From assembly GCA_963971225.1 (NCBI GenBank), contig OZ020268.1, forward strand, positions 108,530,830 to 108,594,829: DNA of 64,000 nucleotides, read 5' to 3'. This document shows, one piece after another, positions 46,135-57,337 of the stretch (within the stretch, counting starts at the first letter, position 1; each line of letters begins with the position of its first letter). The translations under genes and the position numbers were made by a program. The stretch is from Melieria omissa. Its lineage: Eukaryota; Arthropoda; Insecta; Diptera; Ulidiidae. The notes beneath the pieces are model-generated. The model worked only from the letters and a program-made list of their open reading frames with translations, was not told where the DNA came from and did no database searches.

Positions 46135-46529
46135 ACACATAAGCGTTAATGTTAAATGTCAATGTCAAGTTTGATTTTGTTTCAAGAAAAATCATATCGA
46201 AAAGACACCTTTTTTCATTTATCGGGAATACTCTGGGTCAATTAGACCCTTACTTTTGATCCCATGTAATTCAACAACTATTGAAACCCTCTGACTTAAA
46301 AAAGTCTGAGGTGTACTTTGAACATTGTTTTAACAATTTATAATTATTACACCGTGCAACAAAGAACCACTTTTGTCCAGACCCAAATGAGTCCCATCCA
46401 AAGGTCATTGAAAATAAAATGTATACTCAGCTTTCAATTTTCTGATCCGATGTCCTTTCATTAAGGTAATTTAAGATTTTAAGGACATACAGGCTGCAAA
46501 GACTTTAATAAAATAATTTGGATTTTGGT

Positions 46530-46640
46530 AGTGCAATGATGAAGATGAGTATAAAATGGAAGAAGAAAATGGTCGCCTCTAAATATATTATCTATTTTGA
46601 ACTTTCAGAGTCAAAATATGCCACTAAGGTCCTTCTAACT
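46530..46640 (+). repeat. Degenerate dispersed repeat, second copy
   Basis: Aligns to the minus strand of about 960-1070 (GCAATGAT-AAGAT, ATGGAAG-GAA, CTATTTTGAACTTTCAG). The remainder up to 47302 is AT-rich with nothing recognised. Confidence 0.4.
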
Positions 46641-47316
46641 ATGTATGCTTAGATATACTTTAAGTTTCAACAAAATAGTTTTTAACAAATCCTTTAGGAA
46701 AAAACATGCATTTTGGATCTCATTCTGTAGTAATATACCTCATAGTTTTATTTTTCTATCTTTATAGGTTTTGAGTTAAAAAAAATTAGTTTCGATCCAT
46801 AAGGAAGAATTTAATATGGAATACGCATTATTTTGTGTCTATAAAATTAGATAGGAAAATAAAATAATAGGTACTACATATTTTTGACTGTACAGCCCCA
46901 AATATTAAAAATCTTCGAAATGTGTATGTCCTTAAACATTTAAAGTCCTTTTAAAAGGATGGGTCAAAAGTACTGTTACTGTTTGGAACAATAATAATAT
47001 TTATAATAATTATAATGGAACATACTGTTACAAAAATAATTTTTTTTGGCCAACGCAGGCGTTGTTCGTATCGCCGGATTGTGCTAAAAAAAACTCACTA
47101 AAATTCTTAAAATAAGTTCACCACCGTAATCACTTTGTTTACAATGTTTCAAAGTTACTTTACTTTCAATTCACTCCTTTCATTTGTATCACACTATTAC
47201 TTGCCATATGCAGCTTCTTCCAAAACACTGAGATTCATGGCCCATTATGATACTGGAATCCCACTCGTTTCAAATGTGTATGCAACTCTGGTTTTGTTAA
47301 GATGTCTTTTAACATA

Positions 47317-47640
47317 ATAATAATAATTGACTGGCACGACAGCCCGCTTACGCGAGACTAAGGCCCAGCTTCCCGCAACCACCCGTGTTGTGCGTGTGAA
47401 TTTGTACGCGGGTGGAAGGGACCTACAGTTTTATGCCGGTTCCGAACGGCAGGTTGGGAGCTCTTTCATAAGCAATTTTTACTCTCAGAGGTTTGCCAGT
47501 TCCAGCTGAGAGGACAGCTACCGAAAGAGAAAACGAGTTTTCCCGTTATTTTTTTTAGGTGTTATTACAGGCAGTATTTGAACCTGGGTCGCTGCCTTCG
47601 ACTCGCGGTCCAACGCACTAACCAACTGAGCCACGGCGGC
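47317..47640 (-). mobile_element. tRNA-derived SINE, copy 2
   Basis: A perfect 14-bp target duplication, TGTCTTTTAACATA, lies at 47303-47316 and 47641-47654. On the minus strand it starts GCCGCCGTGGCTCAGTTGG (A box) and has AGGTTCAAATACTG (B box), then the same body as copy 1 at 9253, and ends in an AATTATTATTATT tail. The 324-bp length is close to the 343 bp of copy 1. The longer, perfect duplication and better-preserved promoter boxes suggest it is the younger of the two. Confidence 0.93.
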
Positions 47641-47654
47641 TGTCTTTTAACATA

Positions 47655-48194
47655 CATACATTTAATTTCAATGGAAAAAAGGAACCTTCAGTTCAATGTC
47701 AAATATAAAACAGCTATGAACAGTTTTTCTTCCACACTTTTCATTACCTTCTAAAATGCATTTGTGTATTGCTTATAATTCTCATCTCATTTGTGAATAG
47801 CGAAAGAAGTAGACGAGTGTTTTATAAGCTTAAACTATTAATCGAACAAACAGCCTTTAGTATGAAAACGGTACCTGTTGGGTTCGGATTTTTCTCTTTA
47901 CGACCCTGAAGTCATTGCTTTGCGGAGCTATGATGCAGTAGCACAGTGTTAACTTCTTGAAATACCGGCACCATCGATTTTTTAAACCTTAAAACTACAT
48001 TTGCGCTTTTAGTATCTAAACTAACAATAATGACCTTGAAACATTGCAGTCACTTCGCTCAGTTCATATCCACGTTATAATTTCGCCCAAGTGGATCACA
48101 AAGAGCCGATTGTATGGCAGTGGTTGTTTCGTTGAAATCCATTTCCGATCTCCACCTTGCATTATTCCATTTGTCATTTTATTTCATTCAGTAT
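47655..48194. other. No gene recognised; possible LINE remnant
   Basis: Nothing was recognised up to the LINE RNase H relic. Part of 48000-48194 may be its downstream coding remnant on the minus strand, but I see no motif. Confidence 0.4.
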
Positions 48195-48342
48195 TACAAA
48201 TACATCCATGAACCCAGCAGGAAGAATGTAAAACTTTTGAACAACTACATTTCCTTACATTATGCAATGCCACTCCTTTCGGTTCCGATGCTTTCAAGGC
48301 AGCCCAACTGTCAACGAAGATGCTATCAGTGTTCAAGGTTGG
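48195..48342 (-). pseudogene. LINE RNase H domain relic
   Basis: The minus strand gives NTDSIFVDSWAALKASEPKG, then LHNVRKC, then SCWVHGCICNTE. The order of a hydrophobic strand ending in Asp-Ser-x-Ala-Ala-Leu-Lys-Ala, a helix with K-C, and a W-V-x-G-x(5)-E-like motif is that of the RNase H domain in some non-LTR retrotransposons (I, R1/Jockey-like). A stop follows the last Glu. It is short, diverged and clearly dead. It is not obviously from the family of the other LINE copies here, whose preserved parts do not overlap this domain. Confidence 0.55.
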
Positions 48343-50039
48343 AACTGATATGTCCTCAGAAGCTCAGCAAGAAGCTTGTGCACCACACCTGTCCATATTT
48401 ATGCGCCTACACGCAGGCAGTTCGAACACAGATAGCTTTCAATAGACCCTCGAAACAGCAACAACTGTTTTAAACTTTCTGTTTTTATTTTTTATTTTTT
48501 TTTGTGAAAAAACAATTTCACTTTGTTTGTATGCCAAGCAGCCACTTGTGTGTTTCATTTCGTTTTCTTTGCCTTTACTTAGCGTATACGTTATTTTTTT
48601 TGTTGTTGTTCCTAACTGCCACTTTTCGCATAAAAGGAGGTAGAAAGGACGACCAGGCTGATGTGTGTGTATGAACGCTAAAAAGTCGAAAGCGCAAAAC
48701 AGAAAACAAAGCTGAGTCAAGTGTGCTTAGGAGCAGAGAAGCTGCGCCAACAAAACCCAGCCAAGCACAACTCATGCCACTCACTGCCGCCGCCTTGCTG
48801 GGGTTGAGTTAAAAGTTAGGGGTTGAAAATGTGTTGCTGCTTATGAAAATTGAATAACTTTAAAGGATCCATGTGAAGCAGTGGGCTTGGTTAAATAATT
48901 TTGTTTTCCTTTGGTATTTAATATTTTTATTTTATTTTTTCAATATATTTAGAAAGGACGTGGATGCGCAAATACTTGTGGCTGTAGATACTTGTGGCTA
49001 TGGCAGCACTTCACTTCGAATTCATTGGAATCGTGAGTTGTTTGCTAGAAGTAACTGCCTTAGCTTTAGTAGGTTGTATAAACAAAAAATAAATCGAATT
49101 TAAACACAACTTATACAAAGTCACACACACACATAATATACTTGCAAATAAAATTTCACCACTTTAAATAGTCACCGAAAAAAGTTGGCGCTAAGCTTTG
49201 TGCAGAAAAAATATCCAACTATTGCATTCGTTACAGATTGACCACTTTTTAACAACGCGTTGCAATGTTGCCTGCACAAAAAAAATAACAAAAAAATAAA
49301 CCGCAAAATCACAACAAAAAGAAAAGTTCATTGCTGTCAAACAGCGGCCACTTACTTTATTACGCAAATAAAAAAAATCTAAAAATCAACGCGCTGCTAT
49401 GATAAGCACCAAAGAGACCAGCAACCTATAATGCCAACAAAAAAAAATCAAAACAAAAACACAAAAACAAAAAAACCAACTCACCCTCGACACATGTACC
49501 GCATATAAAATACAGCCTGATAAAATATTATGATATGCTGCAATTTTCTAGCCATAATTTAATATTCATACACATCGAGGCAACGGCAGCGAATGCGAAG
49601 CTCCTTGCATGACAACAACAACAACCACCGCCAACAGCAGCCAATGGCATTGGAGTTTTTTGTTGGCATTGACGCTGACGTTGAAAGCTTATGAATACTT
49701 GAACAGTTTAACCAAAAATTTTGCATAACTGCAGATTTTTTCAAGTATACTTCTAAAACAAAAAAATGCACTAATAAATATTTAAGCATTTAAATGGTAT
49801 TTAATGAGCCAATGTCGAGTGTATCAAGCTTAAAGAAGTTGAATGGAACATAGTAAAAAAAATTGTTTTCATATTTTTTAAAAAACTTTACAAATATTAA
49901 AAAAATTTTAAATTTAAAAAATAATAAAACTATTTGAAAAAAATTTAGAAATAGTAAATATTTGTTAATCTAAACGTGTCTTTTTAGCTCAAAGAAAAGT
50001 TCTACAAAATATTATGAAATTGAAGGCTTTTATTTAGCA
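48343..50039. other. No gene recognised
   Basis: AT-rich, with A-rich simple sequence at 49270-49480. No exon, RNA gene or mobile element end was recognised. Confidence 0.5.
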
Positions 50040-50935
50040 CTAGTAGGGCCCTGCGGCTTTGCACGGAAGCTTGAAGTCAATGGGCCCAATAAATCAAGTT
50101 TCTTCATAATACACTCTATGGGCGATGCCACGCCTCTTGTATGTAATGCCCAATCCATTCCTCCAGTCGAAGGGTGTGACCCGGTTTCATTTCAATTCCA
50201 AAGTTACGCGGAAAATTTCAGTCAAAAAAAGTATGCCGCGCCCCTTGTTCAACGCCCATACAATTTTGCCAGTAGAATGACACATATATGAGACGATGGT
50301 ATAGAAAACTTCAAAGCTTTCCAACTTATTGTTCCGAAGATATTCCACATTAACAATTTTGGTTCTATGGACGGTGCCATGCCCCTCGTCCAATACCCAC
50401 CCTACTCTTCCTGTCGAAGGGCACGTCGAAATCGTAAGTATGTGCCAAATATCTTTGATGTGTGATTTGTAGTTACAAAGTTATTCAAAACATTTAACTT
50501 GCTTAAAAAGTGCCACGCCCCTTGTCCAACGCCCATACAATTTAATCACTTGAACGACACGTCTGATGATGATGCTATATCAAATTTCAATGCTTGCCGA
50601 CTTAGAATTCCGAAGATATTTCACATTAAAAATTTGGGTTCTATGGGCGGTGCCATGCCTCTGGGCCAATAGCTACCCTACTCTCCCTGTGAGAAGGGCA
50701 TGTCGAAATCGTAAGTATGTGCCAAATCTCTTTGATGTGTGATTTGTAGTTACAAAGTTATTCAAAACATTTAACTTGCTTAAAAAGTGCCACGCCCCTT
50801 TTCCAACGCTCACAATGTTTTCCCAGTGAAACGGCACATCTAAACGGTGGGCTCGCACCAAATTTTAATGCTGCCCGTTTTTTCATTCCGAAGATATTCC
50901 ATATTGAAAATTTAAATTGTATGGGAGGTGCCACG
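50040..50935 (+). repeat. Tandem repeat block A, unit about 279 bp
   Basis: The word GCCACGCCCC (or GCCGCGCCCC) followed by CAACGC starts units at about 50235, 50512 and 50791, a spacing of 277-279 bp. Each unit also has TTCCGAAGATATT-CACATT, GGTTCTATGG-CGGTGCCATGCC, AAGGGCA-GTCGAAATCGTAAG and GTTACAAAGTTATTCAAAAC. A leading partial unit begins near 50040 (GGGCCCTGCGGCTTTGCACGG). The GC-rich words stand out from an AT-rich background. Confidence 0.85.
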
Positions 50936-51835
50936 CCTACCTATCGGGTCGTATTCGCACTATGTGGTTTACTGAAAATTACTGAAGACGAACATTCCAT
51001 GAAAAATTCAGCTAATCGGCTGTCTAGTTTTTGAGTTTAAGTGTCGTGGGACCAACAAACAAACATACAACATATGTACATTCATTTCTATATACCTACA
51101 ACGCAAAATTTTTTCTATATCCATATTGTTTTGCACGAATATACCACAGTTAATTTCTGTCATCATAATGGGCTTTGCAGGAAAGCGTAAAAGATGGGCG
51201 TGGTCAACCTTATATAGCTTATGTTTACCGCTATGAAACATAGAATCATTTTACATCAACATTAATTTTACGACATGTACCGTAGCTTTGTTTTGCTAGT
51301 TTATTGGGCGCGGAAAGTGGGTGTGGCCGATTATTTAATAGCCTATGTTTGCCGAAATGACACGCTGAATCGTCTGATACCCATATTGCTATGACAAATA
51401 TACCATGGCTGATATGTTATTATAGTGGGCGTGGCGAAAAGCCATATGAGGTGGGCGTGGTCAATCTGATAAATCGTATGTTAACAGCAATTAAATACGA
51501 TATTAATACTGAGTTACCGACATGTACCGTAGCTTCTTTTCGTTAGTTTAGTGGGCACAGAAAGTGGGCGTGGCCGATTATATTATAGCCAATGTTTGCC
51601 GCAATGACATGCTGAATCGTTTGATACCCATATTGCCTTACAAAAGCATACCGTAGATGAGTTCTGTTACCATAGTGGGCGTAAGAAAGGGGCGTGGTCA
51701 TTCTCATATAGCCTATGTACCATTCCCCCAGCTAAAAATATGTCTGATGCTTATTTCACCTAAATCCGTTCAGCGGTTTTTGCCCGATTGTGGCTCAAAA
51801 AAGCAACGTCACACTTGACTTTATATAATAAGTAT
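50936..51835 (+). repeat. Tandem repeat block B, unit about 245 bp, with retroelement-like tail
   Basis: GTACCGTAGCTT occurs at 51277 and 51523, and GGGCGTGGTCA-near-ATAGC words at about 51195, 51450 and 51690. Each unit carries GTGGGCGTGGCCGATTAT, TGTTTGCCG-AATGACA-GCTGAATCG and GATACCCATATTG. The right end reads AAATCCGTTCAGCGGTTTTT, then TATATAATAAGTATAGAT. Such a finish is often seen at 3' ends of insect non-LTR retroelements (inference), so blocks A and B may be two tandem zones of one element. Confidence 0.75.
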
Positions 51836-52129
51836 AGATTTAGCATAGTTTTCGATCAAATATGCACAATTTTGTATGATAACTTATTGCCAAATTGAAG
51901 ATAGAACATAGAAATCCTATTGGAAAAAACACAGTGCACATATTTCAATAGAAAACCATTCGCCATGGATGGAAAGAGGTAGTAATCATTTTGTTTCACA
52001 TCTCTTCTTCCCTTTACTTTTCTTCTCCTACCATCCCGATGGGGTCTAAATGGATTGAATTCTATGAAAGGATTATAGCCATCACATCATCATCATATCA
52101 CAATCACTTTATATCACGACTTGTGCCCG

Positions 52130-52640
52130 CACTTAGTAAAAGAACTTTCCAAACAAGTTTCCGGAGCATCTGGCGAGTCACTATTGATGTGTGCGTTGTA
52201 TGGCGTTGTCCTGATGAAAGACAATTCCTCTCCTGCTAACCAAAACTGGTAGCTTCTGGGGGATGGATTCCTTCGATTGATGACAGTCCTCGAACGTCGA
52301 AATTAAAAGATTGGCCGTAGGCGACCAGCTCATAGCAGATGATTCCACACACTCCGAAAACCTTCTTGGCCATCAATTCTGATTTGGACATAATTTGTGC
52401 CGGTAAGTCGGCTATTCAACCACATTTATTTTTACTTGATGTTGCTGTAAGTGATGCACTTTTTATCACCAGTCATCATTCGCTTCCGAAATCGATTTTG
52501 TTGCAATTCAAATTTCTTGACTCATATACTCATATATCAAAAATGTTCTTGTATTCAGCCTTATTTAAGTGGTTCCAAATAGTACTTTGTGCAATGTGTT
52601 GCTCCTGTACAATCGAAGCAGTACTTACTAAAGAGCGACT
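52130..52640 (-). pseudogene. Old mariner transposase relic
   Basis: Minus-strand pieces in three frames give STIWNHLNKAEYKN (second helix-turn-helix end), RKRMMTGDKKCITYSNIK (first catalytic Asp), KKVFGVCGIICYELVAYGQS (central strands) and VFHQDNA (second catalytic Asp, codon 52208-52210), then TRQMLRKLVWKVLL. The order and wording fit DD34D mariners of the irritans type. Stops, frameshifts and loss of the third catalytic region show long decay. No terminal repeats were found; the 52628 element abuts it on the right. Similarity left of 52130 is too weak to claim. Confidence 0.75.
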
Positions 52641-53401
52641 CAAGCATTATGAAAATGACTTGCAAGCCATCGCTCTGCTTTCAAATACTGTCGCTCTTCT
52701 TCACTTTCACTAAAAAACAAGCACTGCAATGAAGAAAGCTTTTGATATTCATACAAATACTGCACGAAACAACAATAGAACTTCAAGCACCTTGAAGTAT
52801 AGAACATCACTCAAGTAGAACAACATTGAAGTAGAACAAAATTGAAGTAGAACAACACTGGATTAGAACAACACTGAAGTAGAACAATACTGCAGTAGAA
52901 CAACACGGAAGTAGAACAACACTGAAGTAGAACAAGACTGAAGTGCAGCACTGAAGTAGAACATTTTCAAGCATACGGGGTTTTGTTTTGCACGATCGGA
53001 GTAGCTGATGTTTGTTTGTTGTATTTTGTATGGAATCTGGGCTGCATTTCAAGCATTACAGCAACAATAATGTAAAAAAACGCAGGTTTCAAGCAGGTTT
53101 TTTCGATATTTATTTAAGTCTGTTTCACTCGGTGTGAAGTAGAAGTTCTACTTCACTCCGTGTGCTTGCTATGATTTACCGTTACTTAACCTCATTATAG
53201 CTTTCTGTATTGAAGTTTTGCTTCACAACAGAACACAAGCACTGTCGCTGCTGCAGCGAGAAGGTTTTCGAATGATACAGTGCTTGCTTTGTTGCAGAAT
53301 AGAACTATTGAGCATTTGAATTTGCTGTCACCGCGACACTGAAGTACAGTACTGTGCAGTAGTGAAGTGTGCCCAATAGAACCTTTTGTGCAGCTCCTCA
53401 G
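52628..53401. mobile_element. TIR element with internal minisatellite, copy 1
   Basis: Ends are CTAAAGAGCGACTCAA and, reverse complemented, CTGAGGAGCTGCACAA. A second copy at 57338-58085 shares nearly the whole length, including GACTTGCAAGCCAT, GAAGAAAGCTTTTGATAT-like words, GGTTTTCGAATGAT and TTGCTGTCACCGCGACACTG. The middle holds the AGTAGAACAACACTGA minisatellite and a palindromic GAAGTAGAAGTTCTACTTC. Flanks AGTACTTA and AGTACTAA may be an overlapping 8-bp duplication. No transposase is seen. Confidence 0.75.
52801..52975 (+). repeat. AGTAGAACAACACTGA minisatellite
   Basis: About ten copies of a 15-16 bp unit with point variants (ACATTGA, ACACGGA, AGACTGA). The corresponding part of the copy at 57338 has about five units (57505-57605), so the array length differs between the two copies. 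Confidence 0.85.
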
Positions 53402-55338
53402 TACTAACATGCTGGTCGGACTTAACGATTTCCATCATTTTCAACAATTGGCCTTTCAGAACGCGGTGAATCTTTGACATTCAAATTAACGGAACGAAAT
53501 CGAAGAACATAAAATCGAAGAAATACTGTAAACTTTGCTGCTGTTCATTTTTGATGCGCGCTCAAAACAAACTGATTCCATCAATCACAAAACTGTCTGA
53601 AAAGTTTCTTGAGTGCGAAATCTTATATTTCCAGCGCTTTCTAGTGCATACAAAGCAAGATATACATAACTAAAAAAGCTATTGGAATATAATGAAATGA
53701 TTCTTTTGGGAAAAATACCTAATTTCTTTTCACAGTTATTTTATTAAAACATCTTATATGTATTTACTTTAACTTTTGACATTTATTTTTATAGTTTTCC
53801 CTTGAATATGCAAGTTATTGCAAAAATACTAAAACATTATTATTTTTTTTTTTTTTGTTGGGCAAAATTCCCAGAGGCGCAACGCATCATGTAAGTATTA
53901 ATGGCGTTTTGTTGAATTAGCAACTGCAAAGCATACTTTTAGGCGGTATGCATTGAAATTAAGTTATCGTGGCTGCTTGAAGTGATAGAGTTTCTTATTT
54001 CAACACCTCAACCTTTCGGCTGCTTCAAGACGCAACTTGCAAAAGAAATACAGGGGCGGCATGGCGGTTAGGTGAGAATGTGAGTTGGTATTAGTTTGCA
54101 AGTATATCTTATGAAGATAATTGCAGCTAAAGTCTTAAGGAAGAAGTTAGGGTCCAAACCATTAATAACAGTCAAAAGGGGTTTGTTGTGTGTGGGATTG
54201 GCAGGGAAGCATCTATTATGATGTAGGAAGCATTTATCCAGAAGAGAAAGTTGTTAAAAGAATTTTATTTTTTCTTAGCCTTTGCAATTTTCCTGATACA
54301 AATTATTCCAAACAGCAATTTTGTTTTTTTATTTTCTTTCTCTTTTTAAATGTTAAATAATACTATTCACGAGTAAATCACCTACAAGCAGTGCAAATAA
54401 TTTGCTTGCATTTATAATGACTGACGCCACTGTGCGCCTTTACGATCTGCCCTCCTACGAACATTTAAACGAGTTGATAATTTGCAAAAAATGCCAATGC
54501 CGTTGCTGGCGTCATGGTTTGTGTTAAAGCTTCACGCCATCGCACTGTGAAAAGGTATCGAATGTGCGCCCTAACGCGGTATGGGTTGGCGCTACCCCAT
54601 ATCCTGCCATATCCTGCCACATGCCGTCGTAACTTTGCGCTGCCTTAATGCTTTAAATTAATTTAACTTTCAGTGCTGCAAATTCGTTTCTTTTGTCTGC
54701 GTTAGCAGCATCGAAGGTGTGAATAAATGCAGAAACACGCTTTAGCAGTCGAGTGTCTGCATCTGCGCCTTGGCTGCGCTTAGCTATTTCCTCGCTTCTA
54801 CATTTACTTTCCTTAACTTATGTATGTGTGTGTATATAAGTAAATATGTTTATATGTGTGTGTGTGTGTGCTCTTCATTCCACAACATTTCTAGAACAGT
54901 TTATAGACGCGCAACGACGCTGCAAGTGTGCGTATTTGTATTTGTAAGCGAGAACTTAAGAAGTTTCTTCATTAAAAATCGCATTATAACAGCACACTGG
55001 CAAGTTGTGTATGTAACTTTTTAATTAAAGTAGCAACTATTAGATGCTGGCACTTCACATCGCCGGCATTTGCGTTGAACGTTAAGCGTTGAGAATGTGT
55101 TGTAAGAAAATGCAGCAATTTTGCTTAAAAGTATTTTCGCACCCGCACACACACACTTGTACACTCACTGGTATCTTTACCTAATTTCTTTTTACATTAA
55201 TTTGGCCAATTTTTTTCCCAGCCTTTATGCTGTCAAAGAAAAATGGTGCAAAAGCACTCAAAAACAAAAACCAAAACATTACATTACCGCTGGCGAGGTG
55301 CCGCCCAATTGGCCCAGCAACCAGCCAACATGTGCGTA
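53402..55338. other. No gene recognised; one dispersed repeat fragment
   Basis: The minus strand at about 53562-53615 matches the 110-bp unit at 12692 (AAGAAACTTYTYAGACAG, then TTTTGTGATTG). Elsewhere there is a TGTGTG/ATGTGT simple stretch at 54825-54870. No exon was recognised. Confidence 0.45.
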
Positions 55339-55631
55339 CAGTGTTGCCAGATACCTGAAATAACTTTCTCCTAAATCTTAAAAAAATACTGAAATTTCCT
55401 CCCAAAAGTTAAAAAAAAAATTTCCAAAATTTTATTTTTATAATTTTATATTTATAATTTTATTTTTATAACTTGAAAAGAATTAAACCTTCATAAAAAA
55501 TAAAAATATACAGGTGTCCCTCGTATGGTTACGATCCAGGAAAATTCCGCGTTATGTGATTCGCGTTATAGAAGACTTAACTTTCATATAAATTTTAGGG
55601 TTATGTTCCAATTTTTTTCCAAAATAAAATA

Positions 55632-55970
55632 CAGTGCACTCGCGAAAACGTGAACACTCGAATACGTGAACTCTCGATTACGTGAACACTTTTTTTTCCT
55701 ATTGAATACTCTAAAACGTGAACAAGGCTTGAAGGCTATAAAACGTGAACACTCTGTTGTGTATCTTTTTCGCAAACATTTCATCGCCCACAACCTTAAA
55801 TGTGTATATACTCGTCCCTTTTTAACTTTTTGCTATAAAACTTAATTCAATTATCTTTTTTATAAGTAGTTTCAAACAAAAAAACGTATTTTTCAACAAT
55901 CGTAAACTTAAACAATCTCGTAAACGTGAACAGCCTTGGTTTTTATTAGTTCACGATTTCGCGAGTGCAC
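55632..55970. mobile_element. Nested TIR element, CAGTGCACTCGCGAAA ends
   Basis: The left arm CAGTGCACTCGCGAAAACGTG matches the inverse of CACGATTTCGCGAGTGCAC at the right (one or two mismatches). TA precedes the left arm and follows the right arm. ACGTGAAC is repeated many times internally. It fits a pogo-like or other TA-targeting non-autonomous element. Confidence 0.7.
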
Positions 55971-56195
55971 TAAATTAAAGATGTATGTACATTCCAACTC
56001 AAAATCAAAATTCATACTTTATTTAAAAAATTAAAAAACATAATGAAAAAAACTGTTTTTGTTTAATCTCGTTTTATCGAAAACGCATTTAAACATTAAA
56101 AAACAAAATTAAAAAAAAATATCTCCCAAAAATCGACAAATAATCCTAAAATTCCCCTTACATGAAATGTTAATCTCCTAAACTTTCTCCTAAAC

Positions 56196-56449
56196 AATTC
56201 TGTGGTCAAAAGCCATAACCGCCTAAGTCGAAAATTGCTGTTTCGAGCAATCTCGTTTTAAAGTTTTAGCGCGTAGTGTGTTCGTTATGGGAATGCGAAT
56301 AGGTTTTTATTAATAACTTTTTTATTTTAAAGTTACAAACTCCCCGATTTTACACAAATGTAGAGCAAAGTCAAGGGATCGTGGTGGCATCCATAACTCA
56401 ATTTCTTCTTAAGTCGACTTAAGCGGTTATTGCTTTTGACTACAGAATT
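56196..56449. mobile_element. Nested inverted-repeat element, about 254 bp
   Basis: Arms of 35 bp: AATTCTGTGGTCAAAAGCCA followed by TAACCGCCTAAGTCG at the left, and the inverse at 56415-56449 with four mismatches. It lies within the hAT-like copy 2. No target duplication was identified. Confidence 0.65.
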
Positions 56450-56523
56450 CTTCCTCCTAAAAAGTCTCCTTAAAGGCCAAGAATCTCCTAACTAAATCTA
56501 GGAGGAAATCTCCGGCAACACTG

Positions 56524-57337
56524 TGCGTGTGCAATCCTTTCTCAAACTTGTGAGAACACGACGACTACACATGGAGCTGGCGTATCCGATGAAAGGTTTT
56601 AAATTTTACATGCCTGCACCTCTCACAAACAGCTCGCCAGCTTTTCGTATCTGTTTGGTTTTTTTTGTATACGCTTCTCTGCTATGGTTCACAGAAGGCT
56701 TATTAATGAAAAATAATAGCACAAATTAGGTTGTTTAAAATTTTATCCTGACAGCGGTATTAAGTTTTAAAAATTCATTTCAACAAGTAACAAGAACCCG
56801 ATACCATTTAGCCGCTGCTGCTGCTGCTGCTGCTGCTGCGAATACCATGAAGTGGCGCCAAAAAATGTTAGCAAAAAAGTTATACGAGAAAAAGATGCCA
56901 TGGCAATTTTCTCAAGCGCTGAAATTATGGCTTCCGTTTTGATATGATGTAAAATTTTTTAAATTTTAGACTCTGAAGATTAAGACTCTTACCACTGAAT
57001 TTGCTGGGTTTTATTAAAAACAATGCTGAGAGTATGCAACAAAACCAGACCTTCAATTGCAACTGAGAAAACCTGCAGTTGAAGCAAACTTGAAGCTTTG
57101 GTTTTGATATCGTGGCATACTTTTTGGCTGACTTTCTAAAACTAATTTATGGTTATCAATACCAAAATGTTATAAGTAGGTAAACAATAAATGTTCATAT
57201 TTACTTAAGTATTTACTTGCATTGTCAGTAGTAGACACAAAAGGAAACAACAGACCTTTTGCATGGTCCAAGTGTCTCTGTGGCTATTCTGCGTCTCAGT
57301 CTGACAGCTAATTCGGCTCTAAGCCTAAGTGTACATT
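56524..57337. other. No gene recognised
   Basis: Contains a (CTG)n run at 56814-56838. Nothing else is supported. The word TAGTAGACACA at 57229 also occurs at 58083, just after the next element, perhaps by chance. Confidence 0.45.

Larger units (their letters stand above)
55339..56523 (-). mobile_element. hAT-like non-autonomous element, copy 2, with nested inserts
   Basis: Starts CAGTGTTGCCAGAT and ends GGCAACACTG. Relative to copy 1 (27450) it is inverted: its left end matches copy 1's right end (GAAAT-ACTTTCT-CTTAAATCTT-like words), and its right end matches copy 1's left end (CTAGATTTAG, GGCCAAGAATCTCC reverse complemented). Flanking 8-mers are not convincingly duplicated. At least two smaller inverted-repeat elements lie inside, and 55510-55580 (CAGGTGTCCCTCGTATGG) resembles one end of a pogo/Tigger-like element. 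Confidence 0.75.

Noticed and set aside
52339..52713. 124-residue plus-strand frame
   Set aside because: It is the shadow of the minus-strand mariner relic plus the start of the neighbouring TIR element.
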